Assembly: GCA_030550225.1 (NCBI GenBank)
Contig: JAUQPV010000027.1
Location: 1 to 16,601, forward strand
Reading direction: 5' to 3'
Origin: Acidobacteriota bacterium
GTDB taxonomy: Bacteria > Acidobacteriota > HRBIN11
Length of the DNA stretch: 16,601 nt
Part shown: positions 7,148-14,050 of the stretch, in pieces
Layout of the letters: every line of letters starts with the position of its first letter
Position numbering within the stretch: position 1 is the first letter of the stretch
Program-made: the position numbers and the translations under genes
The notes under the pieces: generated by a model
Told to the model about the DNA's origin: nothing
Database searches by the model: none
Seen by the model: only the letters and a program-made list of their open reading frames with translations

Positions 7148-8308
7148 CCCGTCCGGGACGACCCAGGCCGGTAGTGTCAGCCAGAGCATCAAGACTTCGG
7201 AATCTCCGAAGTTGTATTCAAACAGGCCCGCTACGCCCAAACTGACCCAGGCGGCCAGCAAGCCAGCGGCTAAAGCTTTTTCAGGGGATGTCTCGGCCCG
7301 GTGGTAGCGGACCCGGAGCCATTGGAGTCCGCTAAAGTACCATCCCAGCCATATCACCAGGCCCGGCAAGCCCCGTTCGACGGCCATCTGCAAGAGGTTG
7401 TCGTGGAAGTGGGCCTGGACCTCCCCTTCGGGCATGGCCGGCAAACGGTAATTGTCATAAATGTAAGGCATCTGGTCTGGCCCCGTCCCGAGCCAAGGGT
7501 AATCCCGGACGACCCGGAGGCCCATCTCCCACAGCCAAAGCCGCATCCGGTTTGACACTTCCGAGGGGCTGAAGAAATGCTCCAGCCGATAGGAGAGGAC
7601 CGGCGGGGCCAACCAGAAGACTGCCAAGCCCAGGACGCCGCAGGTCAAGACCAAGCGGGTTGCCCTCTGCCATCCCCGAAGCGACGCCAAGACGGTCAGG
7701 CCGGCCAGGGTCCCCAGCCAGGCGCTCCGGGTCAACGATAAGACCAGGACTGTCCCCGTCAGGACGGCGGCCCCAGCGAGCCACCATCGGAGCCGATCGA
7801 GCCACAAGGCGGCCACGACGATAAGGAAGATGACGCTCAACATCCCGCCCAAGGTCATGTAATGACTCAAGAGGCCCGTCACGCGCCGCTCGATGGTCCC
7901 ATGACCGATCCAGACGTACTGGAGTAGACCGACACCGCTGGTGACGACGCCCCCCAGGGTCAAGGCATACAGCCCCGCCCTTCGAAAAGGTGCCCCATAG
8001 CGGGCGACCAGCGCCGCCAGCAAGATCGGCGGGGCCCAGAACATAAGCTTACGCGTGTGATGCCAGGCCCGAGTCGGCTCCAATGCCCAGGTCGCCGTCA
8101 CGACCGTCCAACCGACCAATAGCAGATTCCACAAGCCATACGTCCGGGGGAAGGCCCGAAGACCCCGGTGAATCCAGCGGGGGTCCCACAGAAGGAAGAC
8201 GATCGCCATCAAGACCAGCATCACCTGGGTGACCGTGATAGAGCAGAAGCATCCGAGGACATACGCCAGGGCCAAATAAGCTGGCAAGTCCCTCAAGTCC
8301 TTCGGCAT
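7121..8308 (-). CDS. O-antigen ligase / polymerase family membrane protein
   Basis: The 395-aa product is an integral membrane protein with about ten hydrophobic segments and the Wzy/WaaL signature: LSLTRSAWLG, then a loop with YPWLGTGPDQM and HFHDNLLQMAVERGLPG (from about residue 300), followed by more membrane helices. The family joins O-antigen to lipid A-core or polymerises surface glycans, on the outer face of the inner membrane. Which of these applies cannot be told. Start 8308 follows a weak GGGGGA and lies 11 nt after the stop of the GT9 gene, so the two are co-transcribed. A longer frame to 8479 would overlap GT9 and lacks family character. The last residues KAVGQ and the TAA stop come from the family A array. 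Confidence 0.87.
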   Translation of the reverse strand: MPKDLRDLPAYLALAYVLGCFCSITVTQVMLVLMAIVFLLWDPRWIHRGLRAFPRTYGLWNLLLVGWTVVTATWALEPTRAWHHTRKLMFWAPPILLAALVARYGAPFRRAGLYALTLGGVVTSGVGLLQYVWIGHGTIERRVTGLLSHYMTLGGMLSVIFLIVVAALWLDRLRWWLAGAAVLTGTVLVLSLTRSAWLGTLAGLTVLASLRGWQRATRLVLTCGVLGLAVFWLAPPVLSYRLEHFFSPSEVSNRMRLWLWEMGLRVVRDYPWLGTGPDQMPYIYDNYRLPAMPEGEVQAHFHDNLLQMAVERGLPGLVIWLGWYFSGLQWLRVRYHRAETSPEKALAAGLLAAWVSLGVAGLFEYNFGDSEVLMLWLTLPAWVVPDGKGNKAVGQ

Positions 8309-8319
8309 GGTCCCCCGTC

Positions 8320-9336
8320 TCAAGTCGAAGGCATCGTGATGTGCCGGAAGCGGTCGGTCCCGTAGAGGGTCGCCTCCAGCATCAGTCGGACAGCCTGCGT
8401 GAGGGCCTCGTCGGGCACGGCATCGACCCGCTGACTGGGATGGTGGAGACGGATCTGAAGGTCCGTCCAGGGGGCCCACCGGGTCGGGTCGATAGGGCCC
8501 CAGATGACCACGATGGGTCGGTCCAGCAAGGCCGCCAGGTGAGTGATCCCGTTGTCAAAGCCGACATAGAGGTCCGTGTAAGTCAAGAGCTGGGCGACGT
8601 CGGTCAGGGGCCAGCGGTCCAGGACCGCCACCCGGTCCGGCGGGAAGGCCCGGGCCTGCGGGGGGAGGTCTTGCTCCGTCGGGCCCATGAAGAGACCAAA
8701 GGCCAGATTCGGCCACTGGCAGAGCCATTGGTGCAAGAGGGCCAACGTACGTTCGTAAGGCCACCGCTTATATCGGAAACGGGCCCCGGGGTGGACCAAT
8801 ACGAAGGGTCGACCCTGAAGCCATTCCAGAAGGGACCGCACCCGGGGTCGGGGAGGCTGTTGAGCGGCCGGAAACACGGGTTTGCGCAGGGACTCCCGGG
8901 GGATCGCCCCGACGATCGGATACAACAAGCGGGCCTGGACCTCGACGGTGTGCAAGGGGCGTCCGATGATCTGGTCGTTGACTGTATGAGTGTATACCGA
9001 CCGGAAGCGAAACCGTTCGAGTCCGACTTTCCCCTTGGCGTGCGTCCATAGCGTGATGAAGGCACTCAAGTTGCCGCCATGAAAGTTGATGACCCAATCG
9101 TAAGACTCCCGAAGCCAAGCCTCTGTCCGAAAAAGCACCCGCAGGTACCCCCGGGATTCCCGGGGGACGACCGCCAGGCAGTCGATCGTCGGGTAGTCCT
9201 CTAAGAGTTCGACAAACTCCGGGTGGACCACGTAGGTGACGTGCGCCTCCGGCTGGACCTGCTTGAAGGCATCCAGCGCCGGCAGGTTCAGGAGGATGTC
9301 ACCCAAAGACCGCAGGCGGACCCACAGGACGCGCAT
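8320..9336 (-). CDS. Glycosyltransferase family 9 (heptosyltransferase-like)
   Basis: The 338-aa GT-B fold protein resembles ADP-heptose:LPS heptosyltransferases. It starts RVLWVRLRSLGDILLNLPAL, where the conserved glycine-Asp follows the first strand. It has the mid-protein strand VLVHPGARFRYKRWP and the C-terminal donor-binding region YVGFDNGITHLAALLDRP with IWGPIDPTRW. Such enzymes add heptose or a related sugar to the lipopolysaccharide core at the cytoplasmic face. GGAG seven bases before ATG 9336 supports the start. It leads the operon with the O-antigen ligase, and kdsD, which feeds Kdo synthesis, lies about 5 kb away. The exact donor sugar is not resolved. Confidence 0.9.
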   Translation of the reverse strand: MRVLWVRLRSLGDILLNLPALDAFKQVQPEAHVTYVVHPEFVELLEDYPTIDCLAVVPRESRGYLRVLFRTEAWLRESYDWVINFHGGNLSAFITLWTHAKGKVGLERFRFRSVYTHTVNDQIIGRPLHTVEVQARLLYPIVGAIPRESLRKPVFPAAQQPPRPRVRSLLEWLQGRPFVLVHPGARFRYKRWPYERTLALLHQWLCQWPNLAFGLFMGPTEQDLPPQARAFPPDRVAVLDRWPLTDVAQLLTYTDLYVGFDNGITHLAALLDRPIVVIWGPIDPTRWAPWTDLQIRLHHPSQRVDAVPDEALTQAVRLMLEATLYGTDRFRHITMPST

Positions 9337-9357
9337 ACGAAAACTCCGCCTCTTCTT

Positions 9358-9366
9358 ATGTTACCA
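9358..9366 (-). promoter_or_regulatory. Possible extended -10 element for the glycosyltransferase operon
   Basis: On the minus strand TGGTAACAT (9366-9358) is an extended -10 like the one before purB. Its -35 region is an A/T run without a clear hexamer. The start codon follows 21 nt after the -10. Confidence 0.45.
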
Positions 9367-9406
9367 CGATTTAGGTACCCATAAAAATCCAGAGCCGACC
9401 CCATCA

Positions 9407-9446
9407 TTCGGCAGTTCGGAAATTCGGCCATCCGGCGGTCCGGCGA
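9407..9446. repeat. Octamer array, family D
   Basis: Five consecutive 8-nt units lie here: TTCGGCAG, TTCGGAAA, TTCGGCCA, TCCGGCGG, TCCGGCGA. No inverted partner was found nearby. It lies just upstream of the glycosyltransferase promoter region. Confidence 0.85.
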
Positions 9447-9718
9447 TGGGGAAATGTCGACGGCTCTGCTCCAAGATAGAGGACAAGGAAAGGTCAGCTC
9501 AGAAAACAAAAAGGGAATAAGGCAAGGGAAGGCTCCCTCCCATCGAAGCGGCCTCATAAATCCCATGCGCGTGATCAACGCGGGACTGACACCGGCATCC
9601 CGGCTGGCTCTTGAGGAGAACACCGGCAGTGATGCCAATGTCCTGAAAAGTGTCGTGGAATGAGCCTACAAGGAGAGGGGCTCGGGCTGAAGACCCTCAC
9701 CTGGACCTCTCCCTTAAT
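9447..9718. other. Gap without a recognised gene
   Basis: A 69-aa frame (9454-9663, plus) and a 116-aa frame (9288-9638, minus) cross this stretch. Neither has a ribosome-binding site or family character. The first half is A-rich and unlike the flanking genes. A small stem GGAGAGG/CCTCTCC lies near 9671-9712, just before repeat R copy 2. I see nothing else. Confidence 0.5.
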
Positions 9719-9898
9719 AGAGCCGTTCGGCTCATAAGAATGGCATCGAGACCGTCTTTTCCACCGCCCAAGAGGCACGGTTTTTCAAAAGTGATAGAGT
9801 GACGAAGTAATGGTGTAAAGATTACCCATATCCCCTACCCATCTGTCCAATGCTTGAAAAACCGTCTTTCTCGAAGGGTCCGAAAAGCTGAATCCATC
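9719..9898. repeat. Inverted pair of repeat R around a family C array
   Basis: Copy 2 of repeat R (9719-9790, AGAGCCGTTCGGCTC to CACGGTTTTTCAAAA) is followed by family C octamers (GTGATAGA, GTGACGAA, near 9791-9810). A shortened inverted partner then starts TTGAAAAACCGT at 9854. ACGGTTTTTCAA at the inner end of copy 2 pairs perfectly with this. The inverted partner fades out near 9898, just before the DnaA boxes. Confidence 0.75.
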
Positions 9899-9940
9899 GC
9901 TTCCATAGAATAGAAAGCCACTCCTTAGGTCCCTGGGAGA

Positions 9941-10178
9941 TGTGGAAATTTTGTGGAAATACCTGTGGAAATGCTGTGGAACCGGGATGTGAATATGTGG
10001 AAATCGGCTCGCCAGGGATCCCGTTTTCCACATGGAAGCCCTCCGATTTCCACAAGTTGTGGAAATTGAAAACCCGCTTCCCATCTTGCAAAAACCCCGA
10101 TTTCCACATTTCCACATCCTATTCTTCTTCTTATATATACACACCTCAAAAGAAGGGAAGTAGATGTATAAGAAGAAG
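9941..10178. other. Predicted chromosomal replication origin (oriC)
   Basis: Eight exact copies of the 9-mer ATTTCCACA or its complement TGTGGAAAT start at 9941, 9952, 9964, 9996, 10046, 10058, 10100 and 10108. Near matches start at 9975, 9988 and 10024. This differs from the common TTATCCACA DnaA box at only two positions. The first boxes are spaced 11, 12 and 11 nt, one per helical turn. The pair 10046/10058 forms a perfect palindrome with a 3-nt centre. After the last box comes an AT-rich stretch (TTATATATAC) that could unwind. It is flanked by a perfect 12-bp inverted repeat, CTTCTTCTTATA (10124-10135) and its complement (10167-10178). dnaN and recF follow, as at many bacterial origins. 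dnaA is absent. The pattern is clear; origin function is inferred. Confidence 0.88.
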
Positions 10179-10234
10179 TGCATCGCGGGGATAGACTGCC
10201 TGCCGAGTTGCCCATCTACCCAGGACTGGATGAC

Positions 10235-10264
10235 TTGATTTTCGGGGCCGAGACGGCCTATGAT
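10235..10264 (+). promoter_or_regulatory. Predicted promoter of dnaN-recF
   Basis: TTGATT (10235-10240), an 18-nt spacer and TATGAT (10259-10264) sit between the DnaA-box cluster and dnaN. The transcript would start near 10271, with a leader of about 57 nt. Being so close to the boxes, it could respond to DnaA. Confidence 0.55.
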
Positions 10265-10327
10265 GGCGTTGGACGGGGGCACCGGATGGATGGGGCCTTC
10301 CGTTACTCTGGCCGCCCGAGGAAGACC

Positions 10328-11530
10328 ATGAAAGTGGCTGTCGAGAAGGAGACTCTTTTCACGGAACTTCGGCTGATTCAGGGGGCCATCGAGAAGAAGT
10401 CGGCGATTCCGACACTTTCGTACTTTCTGATGGAAGCGGAGGAAAACCGTCTTCGGCTGACGGCCTCCGACATGGAGCTGAGCTACCAATCGATCATTCC
10501 GGCTCAGGTCGCGGCTCGAGGCCGTATTGCCCTGCCGGCGAAGGTCTTGGTCGATGTCGTCCGAACGTTACCAGAGGGTCTGATTACCATCGAATTGGTC
10601 GAGCTACCGCGGGTCCTACTCGAGGCGGGCCGTTCCAGCTTTGAGCTATTGGGCTTGTCGCCGGACGACTATCCGATCCCGCAGGTACCGGCCTTGGGGG
10701 ACACGGCCCATGTTCTTCCGGCTTGGGTCCTGCGGCGGGCTATCGACTATACGGAATTTGTAATCCCCAAACATACGCTGCGGGAAGCCTTCCTGGGGAT
10801 GCTCTTGGAAAAGCGTGGAGAGGTGCTTTCGGCGGCGGCGATGGACATCTACCGTTTGGCCTACTATGAGTCCCGTTGGGAAGGGTCATCGGCAGTCCCC
10901 GACTTTAGCCTGCTGATTCATCGGAAAGCTTTGGCGGAACTGAAGAACGCTCTGGCCGCGGACGCCTTTGAGACGATCCGTTTCGGTGTGAGCGGCCACT
11001 TGATCACTTTCGAGCTGGGGCATCGGCGTATCAGCATTCGCATGATCGACGACACGTTTCCCGAATATCGGAGTTTTATCCCGGAGAGTGCGCCTTACCG
11101 GATTCAGGCCTCGCGGCTTCCGCTTTTAGAGGCCTTTCGCCGAGTCGTCTTATTGGCCAAGGGCACGCCTGTCGCCAGCGCACCGTCTGTCCGAATCGAG
11201 CCGAAAGACGGCTCTCTGGAACTTCGGTTCCAGCACCCTGCCGTCGGGACTGCCCGAGACGTGGTCGAAGCGACGATCTATGGGTCTCCCTTTCCCGTGT
11301 ATGTGAACGGTGAGTTTCTTGTGGAATTTCTATCGGCCGTCCAAGACGAGGAGGTCGAGCTGTGGTTTAAGTCGACCCGAGAGCCGGCGGCGGTCCGACC
11401 CGTGGGTGCCAACACGATGGAAACTTACTGCTATGTGTACATGCCCATCGCGGAGGCCGAGACGGCTGGCGTGACCGAAGAAGTCCGTGTACCCGAAGAA
11501 GAGGAAGATGACGTGGCGATGGAAGATTAA
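10328..11530 (+). CDS. dnaN: DNA polymerase III beta subunit (sliding clamp)
   Basis: DnaN forms the ring that tethers the replicative polymerase to DNA. The 400-aa product begins MKVAVEKETLFTELRLIQGAI and shows the three repeated clamp domains: ASDMELSYQ in domain 1, DDYPIPQVP between domains 1 and 2, DDTFPEYRSFIP between 2 and 3, and a C-terminal METYCYVYMPI, near the usual MPMRL end. About 26 extra, mostly acidic residues (EVRVPEEEEDDVAMED) follow this end. That is unusual, because the clamp C-terminus is normally conserved near the binding pocket. ATG 10328 is preceded by GAGGAAG. A frame reaching back to 10178 would start inside the origin repeat and is rejected. It overlaps recF. Confidence 0.96.
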   Translation: MKVAVEKETLFTELRLIQGAIEKKSAIPTLSYFLMEAEENRLRLTASDMELSYQSIIPAQVAARGRIALPAKVLVDVVRTLPEGLITIELVELPRVLLEAGRSSFELLGLSPDDYPIPQVPALGDTAHVLPAWVLRRAIDYTEFVIPKHTLREAFLGMLLEKRGEVLSAAAMDIYRLAYYESRWEGSSAVPDFSLLIHRKALAELKNALAADAFETIRFGVSGHLITFELGHRRISIRMIDDTFPEYRSFIPESAPYRIQASRLPLLEAFRRVVLLAKGTPVASAPSVRIEPKDGSLELRFQHPAVGTARDVVEATIYGSPFPVYVNGEFLVEFLSAVQDEEVELWFKSTREPAAVRPVGANTMETYCYVYMPIAEAETAGVTEEVRVPEEEEDDVAMED

Positions 11531-12608
11531 GGGCTTCCGAAACCTGGACATCGACGCGGAGTTAGACGAGAGCTTGACGCTGGTCGTCGGTCCCAACGCC
11601 AGCGGCAAGACGAGCCTTTTGGAAGCCCTTTACTGGATCGCCTATGGGCGGTCCTTTCGGACCCGCTCGGCGGCCGCCGTCCTTCGGCATGGTCATACGG
11701 CAGCCAACGTTCAAATTGAGTGGCCCTCTTCTCTCGAAAAGGTCGAGCTTCAACTCACGGCTTCGGCTTCGAAACTTCGGTATCAAGGTCAGCCGATTTC
11801 CTTTGTCGAGTGGCGAAAGCGCTGGCCGCTTTTGTACATCGGCGGCCGCGAATGGGCCCCTTTATCGAACCGGTCCCTGTGGCGGCGGAAGCTCTTAGAC
11901 GAGAGCCTCTTAGCCCTCTTTCCGGAGTATCAAGAATGGCGGCGACGCTATCGCCAAGCGTGGATCCAGAGGACTCATGCCCTGATGGCCGGCTGGTCTG
12001 CGGAGGCCCGGCGCCCTTGGGACGAGGCCTTCATCCAAGCCGGGGCCAAGGTCTGGGAGGCCCGGAATTACTTGATTCGGCAGGTCCGGGAAGTGGTCCG
12101 TAGCCGATGGCGGTTTCTATTTCCCCAAGAGGATTTGGAAATCCAGCTCTGGAGCCCGTGGGTCACGACCTGGGAGTCCCAGCTCCCATCGGTCTTCCAA
12201 GAGGCCCTTCGACGGGCCGAATCGGAGGAAAAGAATACGGGCCGTTGCCAGGTGGGCCCCCATCGGGACGACTTAGCCGTTCGCACGACCTCGGGGTCCT
12301 TCTGGGATATGGCCTCGGCCGGCCAGGTCCGGTCCTTCTTGATCGTGTGGGCCGACGCCGTGGCCGAAATGGCCGACAAGCTCGGCAAGGTTCCTATGCT
12401 CTTACTGATCGATGACTTTGACGCCGAGATCGACCTGCCCCGGGCCCGTCTCGTCCTGCCTTGGCTGGCCCGACATCGGGCTATCCTCACGACCCACCGT
12501 CGGTTCTGGCTCCGTGCGGAGGATTTCCCGGGTCAGCGAATGGAAATCCGGGGTGGTCGCCTGATTCCAGTCCCGGTCTCGGGGAGTCCTCGGGCTGGGT
12601 CCTCTTGA
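11508..12608 (+). CDS. recF: DNA replication and repair protein RecF
   Basis: RecF is an SMC-like ATPase that helps load RecA at single-stranded gaps. The 366-aa product has Walker A GPNASGKT (28-35), the ABC-type signature ASAGQVRSFLIVWADA, and Walker B with D-loop MLLLIDDFDAEID. GRCQVGPHRDDL matches the conserved GPHRDD of the family. ATG 11508 follows AAGAGG and lies 23 nt inside dnaN, so translation is coupled. A GTG at 11487 in the same frame is an alternative start. The last 122 nt are antisense to the sigma-54 activator gene. The order dnaN-recF is the classical one near origins. Confidence 0.95.
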   Translation: MTWRWKIKGFRNLDIDAELDESLTLVVGPNASGKTSLLEALYWIAYGRSFRTRSAAAVLRHGHTAANVQIEWPSSLEKVELQLTASASKLRYQGQPISFVEWRKRWPLLYIGGREWAPLSNRSLWRRKLLDESLLALFPEYQEWRRRYRQAWIQRTHALMAGWSAEARRPWDEAFIQAGAKVWEARNYLIRQVREVVRSRWRFLFPQEDLEIQLWSPWVTTWESQLPSVFQEALRRAESEEKNTGRCQVGPHRDDLAVRTTSGSFWDMASAGQVRSFLIVWADAVAEMADKLGKVPMLLLIDDFDAEIDLPRARLVLPWLARHRAILTTHRRFWLRAEDFPGQRMEIRGGRLIPVPVSGSPRAGSS

Positions 12609-13671
12609 CTACCGGGCCTCGGCGGCCGTCCAAGATGTGATAGAGGGTCGCCCGGCAGATACCCAGGATTCGAGCCGACCGGCTTTTATCGAATCTCGTC
12701 TCCTGGAGGACCAACTGGGCATATTGCCTCTCGAATTCAGCCCGCACGACCGCCAGCGGCTGAAGCCGCGGGACTTGAATGGTCCACAGGTTGAATTCAT
12801 CTCGGTCGGTCGTCCCAGTCCCTTCGTTCAGACCAAGCTGAACTTCAGGGGGCAGGTGTTCGGGTCTCAAGACAGTGTCCCCACGAGCCTCGACCAGGGC
12901 CGATACGAGGACGGATTCCAGCTCCCGGACGTTGCCGGGCCATGAGTGGTGAAGCAGAAAATCCCAGACTCGCGGGTGAATGTCCTGAACTTGGGTACCC
13001 AAGAGGGACTGATACTTTTGAAGGAAGAACTCGACCAGGAGAGGGATGTCCTCCCGCCGGTCTCGTAAGGCCGGGAGGCGGACGCATGGTGTCCAGATGC
13101 GGAAGTACAGGTCTTTTCGAAGTTTCCCGTGCTGAACCAGATCTTCCAGGGGGGCGTGGGTCGCAAAGATAAAACGGCAGTGAACAGGTCGTTCTATGTC
13201 ATCGCCGATCCGGCGGACTTTCTTTTCCTGAAGAACCCGTAGGATTTTGGCTTGATGGTAGAGGCTCATATCTCCGATTTCGTCGAAGAAGACCGTCCCC
13301 AGACCGGCCCGCTCGATGAGACCCGGCGTATCCCGGTCGGCGCCCGTGAATGCTCCCCGGCGATACCCGAAGAGTTCGCTTTCCAGCAGATGCTCCGGGA
13401 TGGCCGCGCAGTTCACGGCGATAAAGGGGGCCTCGGCGTGGGGGCCCAGACGGTGAAGGGCTTGGGCGACCAGCTCCTTGCCGGTCCCCGTTTCCCCTCG
13501 AATAAGGACACACACCGGTAAGGCGGCCAAACGGACGATCTGCTGACGTACCCGTACGATGGCCGGGGACACCCCCACGATGCCGGTCGTATCTCCGACG
13601 GGCTTCACCGATAAAGTCAGAGAGGTCCGGGCGTTCGCCATATCCCAATCGATCGCCTGTTTGGGACTCAT
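12487..13671 (-). CDS. Sigma-54-dependent transcriptional activator (AAA+ and Fis-type HTH, no receiver)
   Basis: The 394-aa enhancer-binding protein activates RNA polymerase carrying sigma-54. The AAA+ domain has Walker A GETGTGKE (59-66), the sigma-54 contact loop GAFTGA (106-111), Walker B TVFFDE (126-131) and RKDLYFRI with the arginine-finger region. A Fis-type DNA-binding helix pair follows (KSRSARILGICRATLYHIL, ending near residue 346). Only about 30 residues precede the AAA+ domain, so there is no receiver, PAS or GAF sensor, as in PspF-type activators. About 43 residues beyond the HTH are Pro/Gly-rich and lie antisense to recF. The upstream ribosome-binding site is weak, and M12 is an alternative start. 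No clear -24/-12 promoter was found in the window, so the target genes are unknown. Confidence 0.9.
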   Translation of the reverse strand: MSPKQAIDWDMANARTSLTLSVKPVGDTTGIVGVSPAIVRVRQQIVRLAALPVCVLIRGETGTGKELVAQALHRLGPHAEAPFIAVNCAAIPEHLLESELFGYRRGAFTGADRDTPGLIERAGLGTVFFDEIGDMSLYHQAKILRVLQEKKVRRIGDDIERPVHCRFIFATHAPLEDLVQHGKLRKDLYFRIWTPCVRLPALRDRREDIPLLVEFFLQKYQSLLGTQVQDIHPRVWDFLLHHSWPGNVRELESVLVSALVEARGDTVLRPEHLPPEVQLGLNEGTGTTDRDEFNLWTIQVPRLQPLAVVRAEFERQYAQLVLQETRFDKSRSARILGICRATLYHILDGRRGPVVKRTQPEDSPRPGLESGDHPGFPFADPGNPPHGARTDGGS

Positions 13672-13690
13672 GTGTCCCCGTCTCCAGAAT

Positions 13691-13957
13691 CAGTCGGCCG
13701 ATAGGCAGGTGGACAGGTCGGCAGATAGAGAAGAAATGGGAAACTCCAACCCCATGGAAGGGCCGTTCCAAACCTCCCAGACCGCCGAATGAGAAGACTT
13801 ACGGGCGCTGGCCTCCTTTCAGATAGACGTATGGAGACGGGGTATTGGGCAGGAAGTCTCGGCAGACAGGCAGGTCGGCAGGTGGGCCCCTTCGCTCATG
13901 GCTCATAGCGGATGGCTCATCGTCCTGTGAGCTATGAACCATGACCCCCGAGCTCAT
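13691..13957. repeat. Octamer arrays family E and inverted heptamer arrays family F
   Basis: Family E (CAGGTGGA, CAGGTCGG, CAGATAGA-like) occurs twice in the same orientation, at 13691-13729 and 13856-13886. Family F follows: GCTCATG, GCTCATA, GCGGATG, GCTCATC (13894-13921), and on the right the complementary TGAGCTA, TGAACCA, TGACCCC (13927-13947), which can fold back. The stretch between (13730-13855) shows no gene. Together with repeat R copy 3 this fills the 377-nt gap between the activator gene and kdsD. Confidence 0.75.
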
Positions 13958-13978
13958 CTCACTGGGACCCGGACCTTC

Positions 13979-14050
13979 TTAAAAATCGTGCTTCTCGGGC
14001 GCTGGAAAAGGCCGTTCCGACGCCATTCTCACAAGCCGAACGGCTCCGTC
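13979..14050 (-). repeat. Dispersed repeat R, copy 3 (inverted)
   Basis: Read on the minus strand it starts GAGCCGTTCGGCTTGTGAGA, passes through ATGGCGTCGGAACGGCC, and ends CACGATTTTTAAGAAG, matching copies 1 and 2. Its outer end reaches the stop codon of kdsD. An opposite-strand partner was not found with confidence. Confidence 0.8.

Noticed and set aside
9454..9663. 69-codon plus-strand frame between the glycosyltransferase and the origin
   Set aside because: No ribosome-binding site or recognisable family. Part of the reverse frame (RDAGVSPA) resembles repeat-derived peptides seen in many genomes, which speaks for a non-coding repeat.
10178..10327. N-terminal extension of dnaN by 50 residues
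   Set aside because: It starts inside the inverted repeat of the origin, spans the predicted promoter and has no clamp similarity. ATG 10328 gives the conserved start.
9785..10489. 234-codon minus-strand frame across the origin and dnaN start
   Set aside because: Its composition comes from DnaA boxes and from antisense dnaN. It has no domain and conflicts with the origin and promoter.
13691..13957. CRISPR array
   Set aside because: Repeat units are 7-8 nt in direct tandem, without spacers of about 30 nt and without cas genes.
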